From positions 1 through 64,000 of the forward strand of contig CAZUMS010000011.1 of assembly GCA_964621525.1 (NCBI GenBank): DNA of 64,000 nucleotides, given 5' to 3'. Of the stretch, positions 36,352 to 44,543 are shown one piece after another. Positions within the stretch are counted from its first letter, which is position 1, and each line of letters starts with the position of its first letter. This DNA comes from CAZMGV01 sp964621525 [NCBI: uncultured bacterium] (GTDB taxonomy: Bacteria; JAGRBM01). The notes beneath the pieces are model-generated. The model was not told the DNA's origin, searched no databases, and saw only the letters and a program-made list of their open reading frames with translations. The position numbers and the translations under genes are program-made.

Positions 36352-37217
36352 GCCGCGCTGCCTGCCATCCGGCGGTTGTAGGCCATGATGGACTTCTGCA
36401 TGTTCACGCCCATGCGGTACTGGGGGAGGTTCATGGCATGCGGGGCCCGTTCGGGAACTGCCTGCACGCGGTTCCAGTACTTTTCCTGCCGGGCGGGATC
36501 GACCATCCGGCGGGCCATGGTCATGGCGTGGCGGAAGGCCGTCGTGAACCCCAGCGGGACGAAGACCATACCGCCGAGCAGCCGTCCGCCGGAGCGGGCG
36601 ATCTGGAGCGCCGCCGCCGGAAGATCGACCTTTCCGCCGGGGTTTCGGGCCTCGATCTCGAGGCCGCGGCGTTCCAGCAGCCAGTAGTCCATGGCCAGGT
36701 GGCGGGACTCGTCGATGTCGATCCGGCGGAACACTTCCGCCTGCAGCGGATCTGAAATCATGGTCTTCAGCGCCGGAATCAGGATCGCGTCGAGGCCGAT
36801 CTCGAACAGAATGATCTGGGCACTTGTGAATTCGTAGAGCATCTGCGTCGGCTTCTCGAAGTTGCCTCGCAGGTAGCGGAACATGAGCCGGGTTTCGAGG
36901 GGCAGATCCTTCCAGCCCACACCGTACCGCTTCGCCATGAGCATCTCGGCGTCGGCGTGACGGGTTTCGTCGAGCTCGAACAGCCGGTAGATCTCCTTCG
37001 CCCGCGGGTCGTCCACGTACTTCGCGCAGAGGGCGAAAATCTTCGCCGCCTGGCGTTCCAGGCCGGCGGTGAAGACGATCATGAGCGCGGCGTCGCGCAG
37101 TTCACGCTCGGACAGGCCTTCGATTCCCTTCAGCGGCTGGTTCCAGTCGAAGTCGTCCACGGACCACTGGCCTTTGCGGGTGGCTTCGAGAACATGGTCG
37201 AGATCGATATCGGGCAT
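36348..37217 (-). CDS. Ferritin-like diiron-carboxylate protein
   Basis: A 289-aa helical protein. Two ExxH pairs, ELDETRHAD and IDIDESRHLAMD, with additional glutamates in AGLERQAAKI and ILFEIGLDA, fit the four-helix diiron carboxylate pattern (E, ExxH, E, ExxH). Such proteins include oxygenases, desaturases and N-oxygenases; the substrate is unknown. The start at 37217 has GAGG upstream. It is first in an operon with tetR and sits behind a TetR-type operator. Surroundings rich in acyl-CoA genes suggest a lipid substrate. Confidence 0.78.
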   Translation of the reverse strand: MPDIDLDHVLEATRKGQWSVDDFDWNQPLKGIEGLSERELRDAALMIVFTAGLERQAAKIFALCAKYVDDPRAKEIYRLFELDETRHADAEMLMAKRYGVGWKDLPLETRLMFRYLRGNFEKPTQMLYEFTSAQIILFEIGLDAILIPALKTMISDPLQAEVFRRIDIDESRHLAMDYWLLERRGLEIEARNPGGKVDLPAAALQIARSGGRLLGGMVFVPLGFTTAFRHAMTMARRMVDPARQEKYWNRVQAVPERAPHAMNLPQYRMGVNMQKSIMAYNRRMAGSAA

Positions 37218-37262
37218 GGCAGGACTCCTCGGATTGGGTGAGCGGATCGCGATCATCCATCG

Positions 37263-37330
37263 CTGGAACGCTCGTTCCAGAAAAGTGTAACGATCGTTCC
37301 AGATGCATGCAACTGCAAAGTCATAAACTA
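37263..37330 (-). promoter_or_regulatory. Promoter and TetR-type operators of the diiron-protein/tetR operon
   Basis: CTGGAACGCTCGTTCCAG at 37263-37280 is an 8+8 palindrome with a 2-base centre. A related half site, TAACGATCGTTCCAG, lies at 37288-37302. On the minus strand TTGCAT and TACACT are spaced by 17 bases and could be the -35 and -10 boxes. One palindrome then sits just after the -10 box and the other in the spacer, which is what repression by the cotranscribed TetR protein would need. Confidence 0.65.
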
Positions 37331-37344
37331 TTGTAATTATTAAG

Positions 37345-37920
37345 TTATTTACGGAAGCGAAGGAGCATAAGTGCTGTGAAAACTGTCAGGAAAGCTGCCG
37401 GTTCGGTAGGATCCCGCAGCATGAGCCACCAGAAATGCAGGATGCCGAGGGCCGCGACTGCGTAGGTAAGCAGGTGGAGTTTCGCCCAGTTTCGTCCCAG
37501 TTTTCGGACCATTGCATCCGTGGAGGTCGCGGCCAGCGGGATCATGGCCGCAAACGACGCTGCACCGGCGGTAATGAACGGCCGCTTCACAATGTCTTTC
37601 CAGATATCCGCCCAGTCGAAGAACTTGTCCAGCCACATGTAGGCCGCAAGGTGCAGCGAGCCGTAACCGAAAGACCACAGCCCCCAGGGCCGGCGAAGTT
37701 TCAGGAGTTCCGGGCGCCCGAGCAGCCGCCGGGCCGGTGTCACGGCGAGGGTCGCGCCAAGCAGGAACAGGCACCACCAGCCGGTACGCTGGGTGATCTC
37801 CTGGATCGGATTTGCGCCGAGTTCGTGGAACAGGCCCTGTTTGGCGTTCCACAGGAGGGGAAGGACCGGCAGGACGAATCCCGCCGTCCGGAGCAGGAAC
37901 GCCGGTACCGGTTTCTTCAC
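37345..37920 (-). CDS. msrQ: MsrQ, heme membrane subunit of methionine sulfoxide reductase
   Basis: A 191-aa protein with about six membrane helices and the histidines expected to bind heme b (SLHLAAYMW and KLHLLTYAV, with LGILHFWW). MsrQ passes electrons from the respiratory chain to the periplasmic MsrP. It starts with GTG right after the msrP stop, so the two genes are one operon. Length agrees with the family. Confidence 0.92.
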   Translation of the reverse strand: MKKPVPAFLLRTAGFVLPVLPLLWNAKQGLFHELGANPIQEITQRTGWWCLFLLGATLAVTPARRLLGRPELLKLRRPWGLWSFGYGSLHLAAYMWLDKFFDWADIWKDIVKRPFITAGAASFAAMIPLAATSTDAMVRKLGRNWAKLHLLTYAVAALGILHFWWLMLRDPTEPAAFLTVFTALMLLRFRK

Positions 37921-37922
37921 GG

Positions 37923-38858
37923 TCAGTAGAATTTCTGGAGATCCATGCCTTTGTAAAGGGAGGCGACCTCGTTCGCATAACCATTAAGCATGAGAGTCTT
38001 GCGCTTGAAGAATTCCCCGATGCGCCGCTCGCTGGCCTGGCTCCAGCGGGGATGATCCACTTCGGGATTCACGTTGGAGTAGAATCCGTATTCGCTCGGG
38101 ATCGCCAGGTTCCAGGATGTTGGCGGCATCTTTTCCTGAAATCGGATCTTGACGATCGACTTGATGCTCTTGAAGCCGTACTTCCACGGTACCACCAGCC
38201 GGAGCGGTGCGCCGTTCTGGTTCGGCAGAATCTCGCCATAAAGCCCCACAGCCAGAATCGTCAGCGGGTTCATTGCCTCGTCCATGCGGAGCCCTTCCCG
38301 GTAAGGCCAGTCCAGCACGTAGCCCTTCTGGCCGGGCATTTCCTCGGGTGCGAGTTTGGTTTCGAAGGCGACGAATTTGGCCCGTGACGTCGGCTCGAAC
38401 CGTTTGAGGAGATCGCCGAGCGGAATTCCCGCCCACGGGATCACCATCGACCACCCTTCCACACACCGGAACCGGTACACCCGTTCCTCGATCGTATGGG
38501 GTTTCAGGATATCTTCGAGCGCGTAATCGCCGGGCTTTCCCGCCTCGCCTTCCACTTTTACGGTCCACGGCGAAGTCTTGAGCGTATGAGCGTATTCGGC
38601 GGGGTCTTCCTTGGAGGTCCCGAATTCGTAGAAGTTGTTGTAGGTCGTGACGTCCTTGAGCGGGGTCAGGTCTTCATTGACCCGCCAGCGGAGCTCCTTT
38701 TTGAGGTTGTCGAGTCTTTTGCCGGCCTGTACAGCGCCCGCCATGCCCAACACAAGGCTGCCGGCGGCAAGGCCGGCGTCCCGCATGAATTCCCGGCGGC
38801 GCAGGAAGACGGATTTTGGCGTGATCTCGCTGGATGGTATTCCGCTATGGAATTTCAT
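37923..38858 (-). CDS. msrP: MsrP, periplasmic methionine sulfoxide reductase
   Basis: A 311-aa molybdopterin enzyme that repairs oxidised methionine in periplasmic proteins. A twin-arginine signal is visible ([19 protein letters not shown]). The molybdenum-ligand cysteine is in [14 protein letters not shown], and [16 protein letters not shown] is a conserved family segment. GGAGCG precedes the chosen ATG. It is followed immediately by msrQ. Its presence implies oxidative stress in the envelope. Confidence 0.94.
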   Translation of the reverse strand: MKFHSGIPSSEITPKSVFLRRREFMRDAGLAAGSLVLGMAGAVQAGKRLDNLKKELRWRVNEDLTPLKDVTTYNNFYEFGTSKEDPAEYAHTLKTSPWTVKVEGEAGKPGDYALEDILKPHTIEERVYRFRCVEGWSMVIPWAGIPLGDLLKRFEPTSRAKFVAFETKLAPEEMPGQKGYVLDWPYREGLRMDEAMNPLTILAVGLYGEILPNQNGAPLRLVVPWKYGFKSIKSIVKIRFQEKMPPTSWNLAIPSEYGFYSNVNPEVDHPRWSQASERRIGEFFKRKTLMLNGYANEVASLYKGMDLQKFY

Positions 38859-39022
38859 GAAGATATCGCTCCGGCAGGCGGGCCTTTCAGGGACAGTCCG
38901 CCTTGCGCACATTCCGTTACAACGGGCTAGAGTCTAGCCGCACGGACAGCATTCCTGCGACGGATGCCCGTCCGGATGCGGAATGCCTGGACACAGTTTC
39001 ATCTCATTGACGGAAGGCTGCC

Positions 39023-40090
39023 ATGATCGAAAAGCTGGAATCCCTCATTCCCGGAACCGAGTACGACCACTGGCTGGTGTTGCTGGTTCTTGCATCTGTG
39101 GTGTTCGCCGTTCTGGATTTCATCCGGACTCTCGCGGCGAAAACCCTGAAAAAACTCGCATCGAAGACGGAAACCAAATGGGATGATCTGGTTGCGGAAC
39201 TGATTCTCGGGATGAAGCACTGGGCGGTATTCATGCTCGCCCTTGTGCTGGCGCTGCCGTTTTCCAGGCTGGAGCCCCGCCCGGCGGGAGTCATTCACAA
39301 GATCGCCATCGTGCTCGCCTTCGTTCAGGTCGGCCTCTGGGGCGGGATGGTCGTAAACCAGTGGGTTGCCGGGAAATCGGCCAGTTCCGACGGGCAGCAG
39401 GCGAGTCTTACTGGCTACAAGGTGCTCGGAGCCCTGGGCAAGGTCGTGCTCTGGTCGATTCTGCTGCTGCTCACGCTGGATAACCTCGGAGTAAATGTGA
39501 CCGCCCTCGTGGCCGGTCTCGGTGTCGGCGGTGTGGCTGTGGCCCTCGCTGTTCAGAATATCCTCGGCGACATCTTCTGTTCCTTCACGATCCTGCTCGA
39601 CAAGCCCTTTGAGGTGGGCGATGCGATAAACGTGGGAGACATTACCGGCGAAGTCGTCCAGGTCGGTATCAAGACCACGCGGATCCGCAGTATCACAGGA
39701 GAAGAGGTCGTATTGTCGAACGCAGATCTCGTGGGCAGCCGGATCCGCAATTTCCGCCGCATGAACGAACGCCGGGCGATCTTCGCTCTCGGAGTCGTTT
39801 ATGGAACCTCGCGCGAGAAGCTGGAGAAAATTCCCGGCCTTCTTCAGGGAATTATCCAGGCGGAATCGCAGGTTCGTTTCGACCGGAGCCACTTCAAGTC
39901 GTTCGGGGTGTCGTCGCTCGATTTCGAGACCGTCTACTGGGTGCTGGACCGGGACTACAAGGTGTTTATGGACGTTCAGCACCGGATCAATCTGGAGATA
40001 TTCCGCCGGTTTGAGGCAGAAGGAATCGAGTTCGCTTACCCGACCCAGACGGTTTACGTGAACGGACAGCCGGCGAAAGCTGCCCTTTGA
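39023..40090 (+). CDS. MscS-family mechanosensitive channel
   Basis: A 355-aa channel protein with four or five N-terminal helices and a pore helix rich in Gly and Ala (GVGGVAVALAVQNILGD). A beta domain follows (FEVGDAINVGDITGEVVQVG and TGEEVVLSNADL), then a C-terminal alpha/beta domain. It would release solutes under hypo-osmotic shock. GGAAGG lies before the ATG. It is a single gene divergent from msrPQ. Confidence 0.93.
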   Translation: MIEKLESLIPGTEYDHWLVLLVLASVVFAVLDFIRTLAAKTLKKLASKTETKWDDLVAELILGMKHWAVFMLALVLALPFSRLEPRPAGVIHKIAIVLAFVQVGLWGGMVVNQWVAGKSASSDGQQASLTGYKVLGALGKVVLWSILLLLTLDNLGVNVTALVAGLGVGGVAVALAVQNILGDIFCSFTILLDKPFEVGDAINVGDITGEVVQVGIKTTRIRSITGEEVVLSNADLVGSRIRNFRRMNERRAIFALGVVYGTSREKLEKIPGLLQGIIQAESQVRFDRSHFKSFGVSSLDFETVYWVLDRDYKVFMDVQHRINLEIFRRFEAEGIEFAYPTQTVYVNGQPAKAAL

Positions 40091-40101
40091 CCGGCGGTGT
40101 G

Positions 40102-41154
40102 TCAGGCCTTCAGGAATTCGCGAAGCAGCCGCCGCTCCGGAGCAGACGCTGCGGTCCCGTAACCCAGCCGCAGGATCGCGACCGGACTGAAGCCGCCGAG
40201 GCCGAACAGCGCATCCATTTCCCGGCGCGTTGTATCCACCTGGCAGGGCGCGTTGTGGTATGAGCTGAGGATCCCAAGCTGGGCGGCCAGGATCTGAAAC
40301 CGCTCGGCGGTCTCGCCAGCAGAAATCCAGTGCGGCCGGTCGTCGGCTTTCGCGCTGATCAGGGCGATGTGAGAAGCACTTTCCAGGGCCGCGATGTCAC
40401 GCGTGGCCTGCTGTTCAGCCGTAATGAACTGCTTGACGTATTTGCGGCCCATTCCGGCGCGGAGCCGGGGTACGCGGACGGAGTCGGGAGCAAGGCCGTC
40501 TGCCGCGCGCTCCGCGTTTTTCGACCCGAACCGCGACCACTGAAGAAATTCGTCGAGGAAACCGGGGTCCTGAAGCTGCTCGGTGTGGGCTTTCAGATAG
40601 AGGTCACGGTATTGAAGGGCTTCCTTGCCCGCAGGAACGATCGTGATTTGTATCCCGGCGCCAGGTTGCAGGGCTTTCAGTTCGGCGAGCCGTGACGCGA
40701 CGATCGTTTCGCCGGAAAACAGCGTCCGCGTCGTCCGCCGTGCCTTGAGTGCGCGCAACGTCAGCCTGCTGTGACCTCCCTGTTCCGGAATCAGCGAAAG
40801 CCGCAGACCGGACACGAGGCCGCCTTCCTCGAGCGTTCGTGCCATGACGCCATACCCGGCATGCGACGCAGCGATACGGATGTTCTCCGCCACGGCTCCG
40901 AGACTAAAGAACAGCTCCCGGTTCATAGGATCTACCACCGGGCGGCTGCGGGAGAAGTCCGGAAGGACCGTAATGTCGTTGCCGGTTACGGCAAATTTCC
41001 ACGGCTGGGAATTGTATCCTGAAGGGGCCTGGATGGCGGCCTTGAGGATCAGTTCCAGATGCGGTTCGAGGACGGATGCGGGCGCTTTCTGGTAGCCCCA
41101 GGCAGCGAGGGGAGAGTTCAGTCCGGTTCCGGTGGCCGTATTTGTCAGGTCCAT
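40102..41154 (-). CDS. Nitroreductase-fold FMN protein, Acg type
   Basis: A 350-aa nitroreductase-family protein. AAIQAPSGYNSQPWKF is the N-terminal FMN-binding stretch, and the C-terminal half repeats the fold, as in Acg-type twin-domain proteins. The chosen ATG follows AGGAGA; an in-frame extension upstream is not conserved-looking. Its substrate is unknown, since members of this group often lack the usual nitroreductase activity and may store FMN. It is divergent from a receiver gene. Confidence 0.82.
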   Translation of the reverse strand: MDLTNTATGTGLNSPLAAWGYQKAPASVLEPHLELILKAAIQAPSGYNSQPWKFAVTGNDITVLPDFSRSRPVVDPMNRELFFSLGAVAENIRIAASHAGYGVMARTLEEGGLVSGLRLSLIPEQGGHSRLTLRALKARRTTRTLFSGETIVASRLAELKALQPGAGIQITIVPAGKEALQYRDLYLKAHTEQLQDPGFLDEFLQWSRFGSKNAERAADGLAPDSVRVPRLRAGMGRKYVKQFITAEQQATRDIAALESASHIALISAKADDRPHWISAGETAERFQILAAQLGILSSYHNAPCQVDTTRREMDALFGLGGFSPVAILRLGYGTAASAPERRLLREFLKA

Positions 41155-41505
41155 GGCTGTCTGTTCTCCTGTCCGTATTCGGGTGCCGTGCCTCCCGCCG
41201 AAAGCCGGGAAGTCACCCTGAAATCTATTTTCGGCCCTATTGCAGGTCAGTCCTATGACGGACCTCAGTGCCAACCGGCATCCGGAACGCCTATCCTAAA
41301 CCCGCCAGCCGGCCGGGAGTTGTGGAGAACCCCGCTTGTCACGAGATTGTCGAATTTGCCGGCCGTTATCATGGTGCCCCTGTGAGCGAGGGCGAATCTG
41401 TGCAAGCCACGGTAAGTACGGGAGATTTCGCCGTTCGTCAATGGAACGGCAGATTTTTCCAGCAGGGTTGCCGCCTCCCCTCGGCTGCCGGTAGGAATGA
41501 ATTCG
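41155..41505. other. Divergent intergenic region
   Basis: This stretch separates the nitroreductase-fold gene (leftward) from the receiver gene (rightward) and should contain both promoters. Short open frames cross it on both strands, but none has a ribosome binding site or a recognisable protein. No hairpin or repeat stands out. Confidence 0.5.
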
Positions 41506-41865
41506 ATGAAAGTACTCGTGATCGACGACAATGAAGCCGCCCGCAAGTTTGCCGTACTTGCCGTCAAGCGGGCGCAGCCGGATGCCGAAATCCGGACCGC
41601 TCATGACGGACTTGAGGCCCGGTCCGTGGCCCAGGAGTTCAAGCCGGACGCCATGGTACTCGATCACATGATGCCCAAGCTGGACGGGTGGAAATTCCTC
41701 GAAGAACTCCGCAAAAGCGACTGGGGAAAACGCACGCCGGTATTGTTCTACAGCGCCATCGATTTGCGGCGGGATGCCAACAAGATCCAGGGTGTGCTCT
41801 TTCTGCGCAAGCCGTCCACGCTGGATGAATTCGTTACCGCGTTCCGCAAGATTGCTGTCGGTTAG
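41506..41865 (+). CDS. Single-domain response regulator
   Basis: A 119-aa stand-alone receiver. IDDNEAARK forms the acidic pocket, the phospho-acceptor is in MVLDHMMPKLDG, the switch serine in LFYSAIDL and the lysine in LFLRKPS. An ATG nine bases earlier (41497) is in frame, but AGGA directly before it is better spaced for 41506. It strongly resembles the receiver at 8878-9252, and the pair may act on the same partner. Confidence 0.85.
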   Translation: MKVLVIDDNEAARKFAVLAVKRAQPDAEIRTAHDGLEARSVAQEFKPDAMVLDHMMPKLDGWKFLEELRKSDWGKRTPVLFYSAIDLRRDANKIQGVLFLRKPSTLDEFVTAFRKIAVG

Positions 41866-41875
41866 CGCAAGCCGG

Positions 41876-43288
41876 TCAGGGCTGGCTGCGTTTGACCGAA
41901 GCGAGTGCTTCTTCCGCCATTCGCCGGATGGCGGCCGTGCTGCCTGAAACCGACGCCTGTTCGAGCTGCGGTGCGGCTGCCACCGCACCAGGACCGATTT
42001 CCTTGAGCGCCCACGCGGCGCCGTAGGCGGTGCGCCAGTCGGCGAGTGCCGCAGCCAGGGCGGGAACGGCCAAGGGATCGCCGATTTTACCCAGAGCCTG
42101 AGCTGCGTCCTCGTTCCCCTGTTTCAGCGATTCCGAAAGAGCGGGAACGGAGGCTTTTGCCTGCGGCCCCATGACCGCCAGCGAACGGGCCGCAGCCCGC
42201 CGGATGCGTACGTCGCCGTCGGCGAGCGCCTGCTCAAGAGCTGGCAGCGAATGCGGCCCGCCGATGGAGCCGAGAGCTTCGATGGCCGCAAGACGGAGGT
42301 CGTCGGCAGCGGGAGGCCGGGATTTTTGTGAAAGCAGAGAGACGGCTTCGCGGCCCTTTTCTCCAGTCCTGCCGAGTGCTCTGGCGCAGGCCGCCTGCTG
42401 GGCCGCACTAGGGTCGTCGAGCCCCTGAATGAGCTGGGGTACGGCGGGTGCGGCCTTGGGACCCATGGCGGCAAGGGCCCGTGCCGCCTTCTGCCGTTCG
42501 GAGAGATCGGCGCTGGACAGCATCGCAGTCCAGGCGCCGAGGTCGGCGGGCGGTTCGGTTTCCGCAGGAGCGATGCTCTCGACGACACGGATCGAGAACG
42601 GCGGCAGCGTCGCCGGAGGCGACACGCTGTCCGTTACGGCAATCATGATCTTTTCATAGAGGCCGGCCTGCTCGGCCGTGGGGGTGCCGGACAGCCTGCC
42701 GGTGATGGCATCGAAGGTCAGCCACGAGGGTTTGTTCGCAATGGCGAAGCGGAGCTGCTGGCCGTTGGCGGTATCCGGGTCATCCGCCTCCGGTGTAAAC
42801 GTGTAGGCCTGGCCCGCGGCAGCCTCCGGAGCCGGCGTGCCTGAGATTGCGGGGGGGGTGTTCGTCGCTGTCACGACGATGGAAAAGGGCGGCAGGCTGG
42901 ATGTCAGCCCGCTGTCGGTCGCGGCAATGATTTCAATGCCGGAGTAATTGCCTGCATCCCCTTTGCCAGGCCGTCCCCCAAGGAATCCCCGCTTCGTATC
43001 GAAGGTGGCCCAGTGCGGCCGGTTTCTGATCGAGAACCGGAACTCTTCATGACGGGGAACGCCGCTAACCGATGGCCGGAACTCATAGTCGCTGCCTTCG
43101 GGCACCGTATCCCGGGGTGATCCCGTCAGGGCGAATGGCTGGGCAGGTTCGGAGGTCGGTTTGCCTGCACCAGGGTTCGGTTGGGCTTCCGGAGCAGCGG
43201 CAGTCGGCGCAGGCGTTGGACCGCTTTCTTTCTGACAGGCAGAAAACGAAATCAGGGCTGCACAGGCGGCAGCGATAGCCGGATGCAT
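41876..43288 (-). CDS. Lipoprotein with putative Ig-like domains and HEAT repeats
   Basis: A 470-aa exported protein. The signal peptide ends in the lipobox FSAC. Two Ig-like (He_PIG/cadherin-like) domains follow; each carries the pattern 'F-I-x-N-x-P-x-W-x-x-F-D' (RNRPHWATFD and IANKPSWLTFD). The C-terminal half is a chain of HEAT repeats with alternating ARALAAMG and LGSIGG-type helices. It is likely a surface scaffold for protein binding. A shorter HEAT lipoprotein is at 50707-51492. A start further upstream cannot be excluded. Confidence 0.8.
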   Translation of the reverse strand: MHPAIAAACAALISFSACQKESGPTPAPTAAAPEAQPNPGAGKPTSEPAQPFALTGSPRDTVPEGSDYEFRPSVSGVPRHEEFRFSIRNRPHWATFDTKRGFLGGRPGKGDAGNYSGIEIIAATDSGLTSSLPPFSIVVTATNTPPAISGTPAPEAAAGQAYTFTPEADDPDTANGQQLRFAIANKPSWLTFDAITGRLSGTPTAEQAGLYEKIMIAVTDSVSPPATLPPFSIRVVESIAPAETEPPADLGAWTAMLSSADLSERQKAARALAAMGPKAAPAVPQLIQGLDDPSAAQQAACARALGRTGEKGREAVSLLSQKSRPPAADDLRLAAIEALGSIGGPHSLPALEQALADGDVRIRRAAARSLAVMGPQAKASVPALSESLKQGNEDAAQALGKIGDPLAVPALAAALADWRTAYGAAWALKEIGPGAVAAAPQLEQASVSGSTAAIRRMAEEALASVKRSQP

Positions 43289-43480
43289 TGGACCTGCGGC
43301 AAATATGAGATGGCGTTTCAGAACGGAAAAGCCCCCTTCGGCCTTTTCGATCGGATCCCGGCGGTTCAACCCCGCAACCACCGGGCTCATCGGGGGCATT
43401 GTACAGCGAAACAGACGCAATCTGTCCAGCGGAACCTATTAAAAACCGGTATTCATGGCCGGTTCATGACCGTTTCCGTT

Positions 43481-44443
43481 TCAGGACGGAACGGGAGGAA
43501 GATGCCGGGTTCGGGGTGCGGTCACGAGTCGCACGCAGACGCACGGTTTTGCCGGATCGTACGACCCGGGATCAGCCGCTTCCCGCAGCGGGAAGATCTG
43601 GAGCGTCACCGCCGAACGTCCCGGTTCTCCGCCCGGTGCCTTCCAGATGTCGCAGACGCGGACGTGGGCGTTCCCGGTAAACATGGGACGTTTGTAGAGG
43701 ATGGCGATGCGCTGGAAATACCAGTTCGCCGGGTTGTCGCCCATGGAACCCAGGGCATCCGTAGCGAGATCTTCGGCAGCCCGCACGTACTCCATGGCGT
43801 GAACATGATCGTTCGGGTCTGTCCGGTTGTAGGACCAGAACCGTGCCCGGTTGTCGGCGTAGGAGCCGGCTTTGCTCGAGTAAGGTTCCGGAGGCCTTAG
43901 GACGTCGCTGCTCTGCACGAACGGCAGGATTTTCCCCGGCATCGTCTTGGTAAATCCGAGATCCGGCGGGAGTTCGCGGACCCGCCGCTGTTCCGGCGGT
44001 GCGGACGGCCGGGTCAGGATGTGATCCACAATCATGGTGCCCGAACGGACTTTCTGCGCCTCCTTGTCCAGCCGGTCAAACCGTCCGGTAGAGGGAGTGC
44101 AGAAAATGTCCGTCGTGCTGCGGGTGATGATTCGCGGATCGTCGCCTGCGGAGCGGCCGATGTCGAGCTTCACCTTCACGTCGCAGGTCATTTCCCGCGG
44201 CATGGCGACCGGGATATCGGTCACTTCCAGCTCGGTGTAGGAGATGATTCCCGCCAGCCCCGTCCGGCCCCGGTAGGCAGCATCGAACATCGCCCGCTGG
44301 AATACCGGCCAGTGGACGGGTGAACAGATCCGGAGCAACGAGTTGATCTTGATGGCACAGGTTTCGGTGAGGTCGGCAAAGCTGTACGACGACTCGCCTT
44401 CGCCGGTAACTGTCTGATCAGGGTCTTTGAGGGGGTCATTCAT
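43481..44443 (-). CDS. Hypothetical protein, 320 aa, possibly hot-dog fold
   Basis: I do not recognise this family. The sequence has no signal peptide or membrane segment. The stretch NDHVHAMEYVRAAEDLATDA looks like the active-site helix of hot-dog thioesterases, where an Asn/Asp-His pair precedes a long helix. A similar strand-rich half precedes it, which would suit a double hot-dog protein. Convergent with the hybrid kinase gene. Function unknown. Confidence 0.7.
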   Translation of the reverse strand: MNDPLKDPDQTVTGEGESSYSFADLTETCAIKINSLLRICSPVHWPVFQRAMFDAAYRGRTGLAGIISYTELEVTDIPVAMPREMTCDVKVKLDIGRSAGDDPRIITRSTTDIFCTPSTGRFDRLDKEAQKVRSGTMIVDHILTRPSAPPEQRRVRELPPDLGFTKTMPGKILPFVQSSDVLRPPEPYSSKAGSYADNRARFWSYNRTDPNDHVHAMEYVRAAEDLATDALGSMGDNPANWYFQRIAILYKRPMFTGNAHVRVCDIWKAPGGEPGRSAVTLQIFPLREAADPGSYDPAKPCVCVRLVTAPRTRHLPPVPS

Positions 44444-44543
44444 GGCCCGGCGATCCTAGCTTGGCGCACCGGCGAACGGCAGGGCCCGTTTTGCAGGCCG
44501 CCGGGGATGGGGTACCGTTAAGCATAGTCCATCGTTGCTGGCA

